52,937 bases of DNA, taken from NCBI GenBank assembly GCA_039029535.1, contig JBCCFW010000031.1:1-52937 (forward strand), in the 5' to 3' direction. This DNA is from JBCCFW01 sp039029535. Its GTDB lineage: Bacteria; Acidobacteriota; JBCCFW01. The notes beneath the pieces are model-generated. The model saw only the letters and a list, made by a program, of their open reading frames with translations, did not search any database and had not been told where the DNA came from. The position numbers and the translations under genes were made by a program. Position 1 is the first letter of the stretch; every line of letters begins with the position of its first letter. Positions 1 through 7,656 of the stretch are shown here, piece by piece.

Positions 1-1
1 C

Positions 2-229
2 GCCCCGGCGGCGCACTTGCGCCCGGCCCTCCCCGCCCCCCCCCCCCCCCCACCCCCCCCCGGGGTGTCCCTGGCCGCGGCGCCCCTCGCCCCCCACGAC
101 CGTCTCGTCATCCCCTGGGGCGCCTACCACCTGAAGGACATCGAGGCGGAGCTCCTCGCCGACGGCTTCGCGCAGGTCGCCGAGACCCAGCACGTCCTCG
201 TCCCCTTCCGACTGGTCTTCGGCCGCTGA
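2..229 (+). CDS. C-terminal fragment of a protein, possibly TraB/ChaN-like
   Basis: The reading frame is open from the window edge to a TGA at 227-229, so only the C-terminus is present. The first ~20 codons cross the C-homopolymer tract and are unreliable. The reliable part (about 45 residues) contains a strand-turn pattern VIPWGAYHL followed by an amphipathic helix and a short strand. This loosely resembles the GAxH end of TraB/GumN or ChaN/Tiki-type domains, where a conserved His follows Gly-Ala. That family assignment is a guess; the coding call rests on frame and composition. Confidence 0.45.
   Translation, partial: APAAHLRPALPAPPPPPPPPGVSLAAAPLAPHDRLVIPWGAYHLKDIEAELLADGFAQVAETQHVLVPFRLVFGR
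31..61. repeat. C-homopolymer low-complexity tract at left edge
   Basis: The first 60 bases are almost pure C with a few interruptions. Read as protein the tract gives a run of prolines that does not resemble the ordered sequence after it. A similar G/C-only stretch ends the window at the other side, so this is most simply a contig-end sequencing or assembly artefact rather than a biological repeat. Confidence 0.6.
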
Positions 230-260
230 TCCGGGAGAACGGCCTCCCGGCGAGCGAAGT

Positions 261-290
261 TTGACGGGTCCGGTCGCCCCCGGCATGCTC
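261..290 (+). promoter_or_regulatory. candidate sigma70-type promoter for the DUF1538/PII unit
   Basis: TTGACG (261-266) is followed after 17 bases by CATGCT (284-289), about 80 bp upstream of the ATG at 367. The -35 matches consensus in 5 of 6 positions and the -10 is weak. It is the only such element in the 137-bp spacer. Inferred by eye. Confidence 0.3.
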
Positions 291-366
291 GCGCCCATCG
301 CAAGCTCACGGTGGCCGTGACGTCTCGACCCCGTCCGCACCGCCCCTCCTCGGCAGGACTCTCTCG

Positions 367-2202
367 ATGGCCGGAGACGACACGCGCCCCGCCGCGCGGG
401 AGCGCCAGTTCCGCCTCGGCGGCTACCTCCGCGAAGTCGGGATGCGGCAGGTCAGCCTCAGCTACAACGACCTCGCCCCGACCCCACGCCTGGACGCCGA
501 CGGCCAGCCGCTCCCCCACGAGCCCGGCCGTCTCCGCCTCCGCGGCCTCGACGTCTACCGCCTGGTCGCACCGTACGTGCAGGTGCGCCTGGTCGAGCAG
601 CTCCGGGCGGTCATCCCGCTCGCGGTCTACCTCGTCCTCTTCCAGGTCTTCGTCCTGCAGCAGCCCGTGCAGGACGCGATGGTCATCGTGGTCGGGCTCG
701 CCGCCGTCATCTTCGGCCTGCTCTTCTTCATGGAGGGCCTGAGCGTCGGGCTCATGCCCTTCGCCGAGACCCTCGGTCGCAAGCTGCCCGCCAAGTCGTC
801 GCTGCCGGTCGTGCTCCTCATCGCCTGCACGCTCGGCGTCGGCGTGACCTTCGCCGAGCCCGCCATCGGCGCCCTGCAGGCGGCCGGGAGCATGGTCGAC
901 GTCGAGCAGGCGCCCTACCTCCACGCCTTGCTGACGACCTACTCGCTCCGGCTCGTGCTCCTGGTCGGTCTCGGGGTCGGCGTCGCTGCGGTGCTCGGCA
1001 CGATCCGCTTCCTCAAGGGCTGGAGTCTCAAGCCGCTCATCTATGCGGTGCTGGGACCGACCTTGCTGCTCACCCTGGTGTTCGCGTCGCACGAGCAGCT
1101 CCAGAAGATCCTCGGGCTGGCCTGGGACTGCGGCGCCGTCACCACCGGTCCGGTCACCGTCCCGCTCGTCCTCTCGCTCGGCATCGGCATCGCCCAGTCC
1201 GCCGGCAAGGGCGGTGGCTCGCTCTCGGGCTTCGGGGTGGTGACCCTGGCGTCGCTCTTCCCCGTGCTCGCCGTGCAGGGCCTCGCGATCCACCTCGCCC
1301 TCACGACCTCGCCCGACGTGATCATCGAGGCCGCCCGCGCGGCCGGAGCGGCCGCGACCACGCCGGCCTGGCACGAGCAGACGCCCTGGGTGGAGGTCGT
1401 CCTCGGGGTTCGCGCCATCGTGCCGCTGGTGCTCTTCCTGCTGTTCGTGCTGTTCGTGGTGCTCCGCGATCGCCTGCGAGAGCCGCTCAACATCGCCTTC
1501 GGCATCTTCCTCTGCGTCCTCGGCATGTGCGTGTTCAACATCGGCCTCACGCACGGTCTCGCGAAGCTCGGAGGTCAGTCGGGGAGCCTCGTGCCGGGGT
1601 CGTTCACGGAGGTGGCCAGCGTCGAGGGCTCCCCCCTGTACGCCGTGGTCTTCGGCCTGCTCATCGCCATCGGCTTCGCCTGGGTGCTCGGCGTCGGCGC
1701 GACCTTGGCCGAGCCCGCGCTCAATGCCCTGGGCCAGACCGTGGAGAACCTCACCAGCGGCGCCTTCCGCAAGACCACTCTCATGCGTGCGGTGGCGCTG
1801 GGCGTCGGCTGCGGCATCGCCGCCGGGGTCGCCAAGATCATCTTCGACCTCCCCGTTTGGTGGCTGCTCGTGCCGGCCTACGGCCTGGCGGTGCTGTTGA
1901 CCGCCCTGTCCACCGAGGAGTTCGTCAACATCGCCTGGGACAGCGCCGGCGTGACGACCGGACCGGTCACGGTCCCTCTCGTCCTCGCCATGGGCCTGGG
2001 CCTGGGCAACGCCGTCAACGCGGTGGAGGGCTTCGGCATCCTGTCGATGGCGTCCATCGGTCCCATCCTCGCGGTGCTCGCCACGGGCCTGTGGACGCAG
2101 TACCGCGTCAAGCGACGCCACGACCGGACGCAAGCCAGCGCTCAGGCCGATGCTCCGTCCGTGTCCACCACCGCCATCGTGTCTTCCGGAGAAGCCGAAT
2201 GA
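367..2202 (+). CDS. DUF1538 family polytopic membrane protein (two tandem DUF1538 units)
   Basis: A 611-residue integral membrane protein with a cytosolic N-terminal ~75 residues followed by about 14 hydrophobic segments. Two homologous halves are visible. Each ends in WD-x-GxVTTGPVTVPLVL (W253 and W524), then a Gly-rich helix and a GFG-(V/I)-x-x-(L/M)-AS segment. An FAEPA motif in the first half and LAEPA in the second mark the start of each unit. This matches the DUF1538 family, uncharacterised inner-membrane proteins thought to be transporters and often encoded beside PII-like proteins. Its stop overlaps the start of the next gene (ATGA at 2199-2202), and a third gene overlaps in turn, so the three are probably co-translated. 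Substrate unknown; a PII-gated ion or solute permease is an inference. Confidence 0.88.
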   Translation: MAGDDTRPAARERQFRLGGYLREVGMRQVSLSYNDLAPTPRLDADGQPLPHEPGRLRLRGLDVYRLVAPYVQVRLVEQLRAVIPLAVYLVLFQVFVLQQPVQDAMVIVVGLAAVIFGLLFFMEGLSVGLMPFAETLGRKLPAKSSLPVVLLIACTLGVGVTFAEPAIGALQAAGSMVDVEQAPYLHALLTTYSLRLVLLVGLGVGVAAVLGTIRFLKGWSLKPLIYAVLGPTLLLTLVFASHEQLQKILGLAWDCGAVTTGPVTVPLVLSLGIGIAQSAGKGGGSLSGFGVVTLASLFPVLAVQGLAIHLALTTSPDVIIEAARAAGAAATTPAWHEQTPWVEVVLGVRAIVPLVLFLLFVLFVVLRDRLREPLNIAFGIFLCVLGMCVFNIGLTHGLAKLGGQSGSLVPGSFTEVASVEGSPLYAVVFGLLIAIGFAWVLGVGATLAEPALNALGQTVENLTSGAFRKTTLMRAVALGVGCGIAAGVAKIIFDLPVWWLLVPAYGLAVLLTALSTEEFVNIAWDSAGVTTGPVTVPLVLAMGLGLGNAVNAVEGFGILSMASIGPILAVLATGLWTQYRVKRRHDRTQASAQADAPSVSTTAIVSSGEAE

Positions 2203-2570
2203 GCAAGCGAGAGCTGGTCACCCTCATCGACGTCGCCCTCATCACCTGCGTGGTGCAACGCGGGCTGGGCGACACCGTGGTCGCCGCCGCGACCGAGGCC
2301 GGCGCCCAGGGCGCGACGGTGTCGTTCGGCCGGGGCACCGGCGTGCGGGAGCGTCTCGGCGTCCTCGGCCTGGCGGTCGAGGTCGAGAAGGAGATCGTCA
2401 CCATCCTCGTCGCCGAGGACCAGGTCGATCGCGTGTTCGAGAGCATCCACGTCGCCGCCCGCCTGGACACGCCGGGCATGGGCGTCATGTACGTCACCCC
2501 GGTCGAGAAGATGGCGACCTACGTGCCCCACGACGTCGTCGAGCGGCTGACGAGCAAGAGCTCGTCGTGA
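2199..2570 (+). CDS. PII family signal-transduction protein
   Basis: A 123-residue protein of PII (GlnB/CutA-like fold) size. Visible PII features are an N-terminal beta strand LVTLIDVALI, a T-loop region beginning FGRGTGVRE, the following E-V-E-K-E-I-V-T-I strand (compare PEKEV in PII) and a C-terminal PGMGVMYVTPV. PII proteins are trimers that bind ATP/ADP and effectors at the T-loop and gate transporters or enzymes. The start is fixed by the ATGA overlap with the upstream DUF1538 gene, and the stop overlaps the next PII-like gene (GTGA at 2567-2570). The T-loop lacks the uridylylatable Tyr context of GlnB, so it belongs with the PII-like proteins linked to transporters. It likely acts on the DUF1538 protein. 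Confidence 0.85.
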   Translation: MSKRELVTLIDVALITCVVQRGLGDTVVAAATEAGAQGATVSFGRGTGVRERLGVLGLAVEVEKEIVTILVAEDQVDRVFESIHVAARLDTPGMGVMYVTPVEKMATYVPHDVVERLTSKSSS

Positions 2571-2908
2571 CCGAGACCGACTGGAAGCTCATCACGGCGG
2601 TGCTGCCGTCCGACGTGGACGTGCACGCGCTGCTCGAGCGCCTGCGGACCGAGAAGGGCCTCACCGCGGCCAACCTCGACCACGGTCGGGGCGTGGGTCG
2701 CTTCGCGCGGGCAGGCGGACGGCGGGTCGGCGAGACCTCCGAGAAGGAGATCCTCACCGCTCTCGTGGAGGCTTCGAAGGCCGACGACGTCTTCGCCTTC
2801 CTCTTCGACGCCGCCGACATGAACCGGCCTCACGGCGGCCTCCTCTACGTGCAGCCGATCCGTCGGGCCACGCGCTACGAGCTGCCCGACGTGCCCGTGG
2901 AGGGCTGA
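2567..2908 (+). CDS. second PII-like protein, divergent paralogue
   Basis: The GTG start overlaps the preceding stop codon, giving a 113-residue protein. It shows the PII layout in weaker form: strand WKLITAVL, helix, GRGVGRF loop, then E-K-E-I-L-T-A-L-V-E and a C-terminal GGLLYVQPI. The segment between the GRG loop and the EKEI strand differs in length and charge from the upstream paralogue, so the two are not recent duplicates. DUF1538 loci commonly carry PII-like neighbours. Two different PII-like chains made in coupled amounts suggest a mixed trimer or two separate gating inputs, which is inference. Few bases separate its stop from the convergent GNAT gene. Confidence 0.78.
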   Translation: MTETDWKLITAVLPSDVDVHALLERLRTEKGLTAANLDHGRGVGRFARAGGRRVGETSEKEILTALVEASKADDVFAFLFDAADMNRPHGGLLYVQPIRRATRYELPDVPVEG

Positions 2909-2911
2909 GGG

Positions 2912-3358
2912 TCAGGCCTCTTCGGCTCGATCGACGAGCAGCTTCCGCAGCAGGTGCATCGCGTGCCCCTTCGGATAGTTCGGTAGCGTCGCCACCACCT
3001 CGTAGCCGAGCTTCTCGTAGAAGGGTCGGGCCTGCCAGGTCGTCGTCTCGAGCAGGGCCTGCTCGAAGCCGTGCTGCACGGCGAAACGCTCGGCCGCCGC
3101 GAGCAGGGCGGTGCCAGTGCCTTGCCCCCGCGCCTCCTCCGAGAGCCAGGTGCACTCGACGTGCAGGGTGTCCCAGAAGCAGGTCGCCCGGAGACCGCCG
3201 ATGACCACGCCGTCGTCGTCCCGCGCGAAGACGGAGAAGCCCAGCTCGGCCTCGGCGGTCGCCTTCTCGCCGATGGCTGCCTGATTGAAGGACCGCAGGC
3301 CCTCGCTGAGAGTCTTCGCGTCCTCGGGTGAGGGAGCAGTCGTCAGGTCGAGCTTCAT
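2912..3358 (-). CDS. GNAT family N-acetyltransferase
   Basis: A 148-residue single-domain acyl-CoA transferase. The acetyl-CoA pyrophosphate-binding motif A is RGQGTG (residues 77-82) preceded by strand LHVECTWLSEEA. The C-terminal ARPFYEKLGYEVV (110-122) is the typical GNAT motif B. The length is normal for the superfamily. The substrate cannot be told from sequence. The gene runs convergent to the PII pair, and nothing in its neighbourhood points to a pathway. Confidence 0.85.
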   Translation of the reverse strand: MKLDLTTAPSPEDAKTLSEGLRSFNQAAIGEKATAEAELGFSVFARDDDGVVIGGLRATCFWDTLHVECTWLSEEARGQGTGTALLAAAERFAVQHGFEQALLETTTWQARPFYEKLGYEVVATLPNYPKGHAMHLLRKLLVDRAEEA

Positions 3359-3703
3359 GGTCGTTCACCTCACCGTCTCGCCGGCCGGTCGTGACCCCGG
3401 GAGCGACGCAGCTCGTCGCCGGGCCCAGCGTGGCGGAAGGACCACACCGACGGCAAGCGTGAACCCGAGAGCCCGCACTTCTGCGCGAGTCGTCAGAAGC
3501 GAGACCGACGAGACCTTGGAGATCGAGGTGGAGAGACGGAAGCACTGTCCGGTTTTGGCCGGTCATGTCCGGCTCGACGTCGCCAGGGACCCCATCTTGT
3601 CGCCGGGTCGACCCGACTCCCCGACCGGGATGACTGGCAGACCCTCGCTCTGGCCCCGGTGGGCCCTGCATCGTGACTCGTTTCTCAGGAGGAACTTTCT
3701 CTC
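3359..3703. other. 345-bp divergent spacer upstream of the GH9-like gene
   Basis: It lies between two divergently transcribed genes and contains no convincing ORF. Near its right end a strong Shine-Dalgarno AGGAGGA (3687-3693) stands 10 bases before the ATG at 3704 and fixes that start. Around 3546-3574 is a short CCGG-rich cluster (TGTCCGG twice, with CCGG-N6-CCGG between) that could be a regulator site. I see no clear -35/-10 pair. Confidence 0.5.
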
Positions 3704-6700
3704 ATGTTGTTGAACACGACCCTCAGGCCGCTTGCCTTGCTTGCGGCAATGCTCTCGGCCTTGCTGGCCGCCCCGCTCACTGCCTGGGCCGGTGGGTGCG
3801 TCTCCCGCGGCCTTCCTTGCACTCCCCCCGACCTGCCGATGCCGGATCTCTCGGACATGGACGGCGTGGTCGACCTCGATCCTTACCTGGAGCAGAGCGA
3901 TCGTTGGTGCGAGGCCACGTGCCAGCACACGATGATCGAGCCCGGCCCGAGCGGCGAAGGCCTGCGCCTGCACTTCGACTCCGATCTCGGCGATGTCGTC
4001 GACGGCATCCAGCAGACGAGGATCGCCTACATCGTTCATCTCGAGCTACCTCCGCAAGAGGTCCTCGACCTGACGAGCTACACGCGACTCCGTTTCAAGG
4101 CGAGGATGCCCGCCTTCGACCCGGACAGCGCCGAACCGTTCCAGCGCTTCGGCTATCTCTCGCCAGCCCTCATCGTCGATTCCTTGCTGTGGCAAGACAG
4201 CAAGAACAGCTACAGCAGCGGCCCGCTCGACGCAGGCGAGGACTGGCGAGAGTTCATCGTGCCTCTCGACCGCAACTGGCTTCTCGAGCCTCGCGATCCT
4301 TCCGCTCAGCCGTTCACGACCCTGGCCTTTCAGAGCCACAATGTCGGCCACATGCCGGACGAGAGCGACTGGACGATCATCGACGTGAAGGACTTCCGTC
4401 TCGACCAGGAGCCGGTAGACCACGCGGGCTGGGAGGTCCCCGAGAACGTCATCCGCATCCCCAGCTCCGGCTTCGCGGTCGGCCACGAGAAGATCGCCTT
4501 CGCCAACGCCAACCTCTTCGAGCACTCCTTCGAGATCGTGAACGTGGACCGACCCGACGACCCCCCTGCCGCGACAGGGCAGTTCGGACTGGTGACCAGC
4601 GAGCTCGTCATCGGGGGCGGCCCCGAGAGCGTGGGCACGGCCGTGGCCGACTTCAGCTACAGCCTCGTCGCTGAGGGCAACTACATTCTTCGCACGACCA
4701 ATGACGATGGCGAAGTGCTCGAGAGCCGCGTCTTTCATGTCGGTCCGGAGGCCTACCAGGAGTCGATTCGACTCGTCACCGACTACGTCGACGGGATGCG
4801 CTGCGGCGTCGACAACAAGAAGCGGCCCGCCTGTCACACCGACGATGGAACGGTTGACGGCCTCTCGATCAGCGCCAGTGGAGGTTGGCACGACGGCGGC
4901 GACTCGAGGAATTTCTACTGGAACAGCTACGAGATGCCCTACCACTTGCTCCGAGCCCGAGAGGCGGCGGGGGATCTCGCCGAGAGAGAGGAGCTCCTGG
5001 CCCTGGCAAGACATGGTCTCGAGCACTCGACGCGAACCGTCCGCCCAGTCAATGGAGAGCTCCTCGACCGGACCATGGACTCCGCCAACTACTGGACCGA
5101 CGAGGAGGTCGGGACCGATGACGACCGCCCGATCGTCGTCGGCGAATATTGGACCAACGTCGCACGACTGGCCCGCTCTGCCGGCCGCCTCTGCCAACAG
5201 GACGTGAGCTCGGGTGCATGCCGACTCGTGAGCCCCAGCGGCACCACCTGCATCATCACCAGCGCGGAACGATGCGACCTGATCAGCGGAGACTACGCAG
5301 GAGACTGCAGCTGCTGCCCCAACGGGTGCCCGAACGACTTGGCCTACAAGGCACTGACGCTGGCCAAGCAACGCTTCGATGGATTCGCTTGCAAGGAGGT
5401 CGACTGTGGCGACTCCCTGGACAACGACCTGGATAGCCTCGCCGACTGCCTCGACCTTCGAGATTGCTGCAGCCAAGGCCGATGTGCCGGCACCCTGCGC
5501 TGCCTCGAGCGCAATGCCTGCGGCGACACTCTCGACAACGACGGCGACGGCCTCGTCGACTGCTTCGACGTTGCGGACTGCGGAGACTCCTGGCACTGCG
5601 GAGGCATCGCGCCTTGGTGGCAAGCGGAGCCTCTCCACACCAACCATGCTTTCAAGCTCGCCCATGAGGGCCTGGCAGCGCTGCAACTCCATCTCGCTGG
5701 CCGACAGTCGGCGTCCGAATACCTCGATCACGCCGTGGACCACGCCAACAAGCTCGAACAGTTGCAGCACGACGACTTCAGGCTCGGCACGACTCACGAC
5801 TTCAAGAAGGAGTGGACCGGCTTCCTCACCCGCGGCCCGAAGCCCGGACCCGACACCGACTTGGCAGAAGAGTTCCTGGCCGAGATGTACCTGGAGCTCC
5901 CCTTCACCGACTGCGAAGACGGTCCCGTCTCCGGTTCCTGTGGCGTGACCGGGACTCCGTGCAGCGTCGATTACCGCATCGCCCTGCGAAGAGCCGCTGA
6001 GTTTTGGATGAAGCCGGTGCGAGAGGCCTGGGGCCCCTACTCACTCTCCCAGCTCGTGCAGTCCGGCGCCGACTTGAACACCTACGAGACGGAGGCGAGC
6101 ACTCTCTGGGCCGAGTATTCTGGCGGCAATCCCCTGATCAACTACCACCTGGTGCCGACCGGCGGCTACAAGCAGCTCGCCGACACGGCGATGGCACTCA
6201 ACCGCGTTGCACGGGCCCTCGACGACCCCGAGCTCGATCGGCTGGCCCGCCGACAGGTTCAGTGGGCCTTGGGGCTCAACCCCTCCGGCACGACCTTCAT
6301 CGCCGATCAAGAAGAAGGCTCACCGACACAGTTCTACTCGCACACGCAGGGCGTCATGAGGGGCGCCATCGCAACATTCGGCCTCGGCGCAGACGGGCGG
6401 CCGTTCTCCTACTCGGGCGCCGAGCTCAACGCCGTCGCAGGCTCCCTGCTCGTTCGAGCGATGACCGTCTTCAGCGAACCGGCACGCTACGAGCTCCAGC
6501 TGGGCCTCGCGGGCTCGCCTTACCGTGGTCGGATCGAGATCTACTCCGAACCGGATCGCCGTCTGGCGTGGAGCCACACTTCGACTGGCGAGCCACTCGA
6601 GTTCGACCTCGACGGCGGCCGTAAGTACTCGCTCGAAGCACTCGACGCCGGCGTCACGGTGCCTCTCGTGGCCATCAGCGGACAGCGCTACGAACGGACC

Positions 6701-7357
6701 ATCGAGCTCGACGAAGTGCTGCTCCTGGAGGTCGAGGCTCCGCCACGCGTCGCTCCAGGAGAGGACTTCCAGGTGAAGCTCGGCCTCCGACAGAACGGTC
6801 CGAACCCCGTGCAGCGAACGGTCCTGCTCAAGGCGAGCGGCGTGACTCTTCGTGACGACGACGGTGACGACGAGAGGGGCGAAGTCGAGTTCTCGGTGGG
6901 TGGATTCTCGAGCACCAATCAGACGCTGACGTTCACCGCCGCAAGCGACTACCGCCCCTACCTCATCAGCTTCTGGGTTGAGGAGGAAGGCTCGATGCCT
7001 GCCCCCATGAACCGTCAACCGGTTATCGTCGATGCGACCGGCATCATCCAGAAGGAGAACTGCACGAATGGCGTGAACGACGATCCCGATGTCGACGAGT
7101 TGACCGACTGCGAGGACCCTGTCTGCGCCGCCCACCCGGTCTGCAGCGGTGAGTGGCCTCTTTGCGACAACGGTCTGGACGACGACCGCGACGGCCTGAC
7201 CGATTGTGCCGATCCCGATTGCAGGGGGCATGCAAGCTGTCGAGAGCTCGGCAACTGCAGCGACAACATCGACAACGATGGCGACGGGCGAGTCGACTGC
7301 GACGACACTGACTGTTGCGGGCTCTTCGCCTGTCGGGGCCGACCTCCGTGCTTCTGA
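3704..7357 (+). CDS. secreted GH9-like glycoside hydrolase with internal and C-terminal Asp/Cys calcium-type repeats
   Basis: A 1217-residue exported protein; residues 1-29 form a signal peptide ending AWA. Residues ~30-250 look like a beta-sandwich carbohydrate-binding domain. Residues ~255-350 match the Ig-like domain that precedes GH9 catalytic domains. The catalytic (alpha/alpha)6 region starts near 350. It contains GGWHDGGD with D397 and D400 at the place of the GH9 DAGD nucleophile/base motif, a late ALGLNPSGTTF segment, and E907 where GH9 has its acid. About 65 residues (568-633) with two C-x-D-x-x-DND-x-D-x-x-x-DC repeats interrupt the catalytic region. Three more such repeats end the protein (~1118-1217). 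GH9 enzymes cleave beta-1,4-glucans, but divergent motifs make the substrate uncertain. A strong ribosome site and a downstream terminator suggest a single-gene unit. Confidence 0.75.
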   Translation: MLLNTTLRPLALLAAMLSALLAAPLTAWAGGCVSRGLPCTPPDLPMPDLSDMDGVVDLDPYLEQSDRWCEATCQHTMIEPGPSGEGLRLHFDSDLGDVVDGIQQTRIAYIVHLELPPQEVLDLTSYTRLRFKARMPAFDPDSAEPFQRFGYLSPALIVDSLLWQDSKNSYSSGPLDAGEDWREFIVPLDRNWLLEPRDPSAQPFTTLAFQSHNVGHMPDESDWTIIDVKDFRLDQEPVDHAGWEVPENVIRIPSSGFAVGHEKIAFANANLFEHSFEIVNVDRPDDPPAATGQFGLVTSELVIGGGPESVGTAVADFSYSLVAEGNYILRTTNDDGEVLESRVFHVGPEAYQESIRLVTDYVDGMRCGVDNKKRPACHTDDGTVDGLSISASGGWHDGGDSRNFYWNSYEMPYHLLRAREAAGDLAEREELLALARHGLEHSTRTVRPVNGELLDRTMDSANYWTDEEVGTDDDRPIVVGEYWTNVARLARSAGRLCQQDVSSGACRLVSPSGTTCIITSAERCDLISGDYAGDCSCCPNGCPNDLAYKALTLAKQRFDGFACKEVDCGDSLDNDLDSLADCLDLRDCCSQGRCAGTLRCLERNACGDTLDNDGDGLVDCFDVADCGDSWHCGGIAPWWQAEPLHTNHAFKLAHEGLAALQLHLAGRQSASEYLDHAVDHANKLEQLQHDDFRLGTTHDFKKEWTGFLTRGPKPGPDTDLAEEFLAEMYLELPFTDCEDGPVSGSCGVTGTPCSVDYRIALRRAAEFWMKPVREAWGPYSLSQLVQSGADLNTYETEASTLWAEYSGGNPLINYHLVPTGGYKQLADTAMALNRVARALDDPELDRLARRQVQWALGLNPSGTTFIADQEEGSPTQFYSHTQGVMRGAIATFGLGADGRPFSYSGAELNAVAGSLLVRAMTVFSEPARYELQLGLAGSPYRGRIEIYSEPDRRLAWSHTSTGEPLEFDLDGGRKYSLEALDAGVTVPLVAISGQRYERTIELDEVLLLEVEAPPRVAPGEDFQVKLGLRQNGPNPVQRTVLLKASGVTLRDDDGDDERGEVEFSVGGFSSTNQTLTFTAASDYRPYLISFWVEEEGSMPAPMNRQPVIVDATGIIQKENCTNGVNDDPDVDELTDCEDPVCAAHPVCSGEWPLCDNGLDDDRDGLTDCADPDCRGHASCRELGNCSDNIDNDGDGRVDCDDTDCCGLFACRGRPPCF

Positions 7358-7403
7358 CCCTGCACCGCGGAGCTTGATGGAGCTTCGCGTGTCCGCCTGA
7401 GCA

Positions 7404-7461
7404 CGGGCCCGGAGGCGTGGTGGGCGATCTCGATCGCTCCCATCGCCCCGGGCCCGTTTTT
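7404..7461 (+). terminator. rho-independent terminator after the GH9-like gene
   Basis: Outer arms CGGGCCCGG (7404-7412) and CCGGGCCCG (7448-7456) pair perfectly, and an inner GCGATC/GATCGC stem closes the loop. The 3' arm runs directly into TTTTTCTTCTT. It begins 46 bases after the GH9-like stop codon. The rest of the 299-bp spacer to the next gene (about 7462-7656) shows no other feature. Confidence 0.85.
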
Positions 7462-7656
7462 CTTCTTCGGCCGAGTGCTCAGGATCCGTCGTAGACCGCC
7501 GAAAGAGCCCAGGAGGCGGAAAGCACGGCCCTCGCATGACCGAGCCTCGACTGCAGTGACGCGCTCGGGGAAGCGAACGGCGAGGTGGCCATCGCGATCA
7601 GGTTTTCCGACGCTCCCGACTAGACCTGCCCAACCGTCGGATCGGCCGGAGTCGCC

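Noticed and set aside
124..2133. A 669-residue minus-strand ORF opposite the DUF1538 gene
   Set aside because: It is rich in Arg, Glu, His and Gly with no hydrophobic core, as expected for an antisense shadow in GC-rich DNA. The plus-strand DUF1538 membrane protein explains the interval fully.
3546..3574. CCGG-rich cluster as a phage attachment site or strong operator
   Set aside because: The symmetry is short and imperfect, and no integrase, tRNA or regulator gene lies near; noted only as a possible regulator site.
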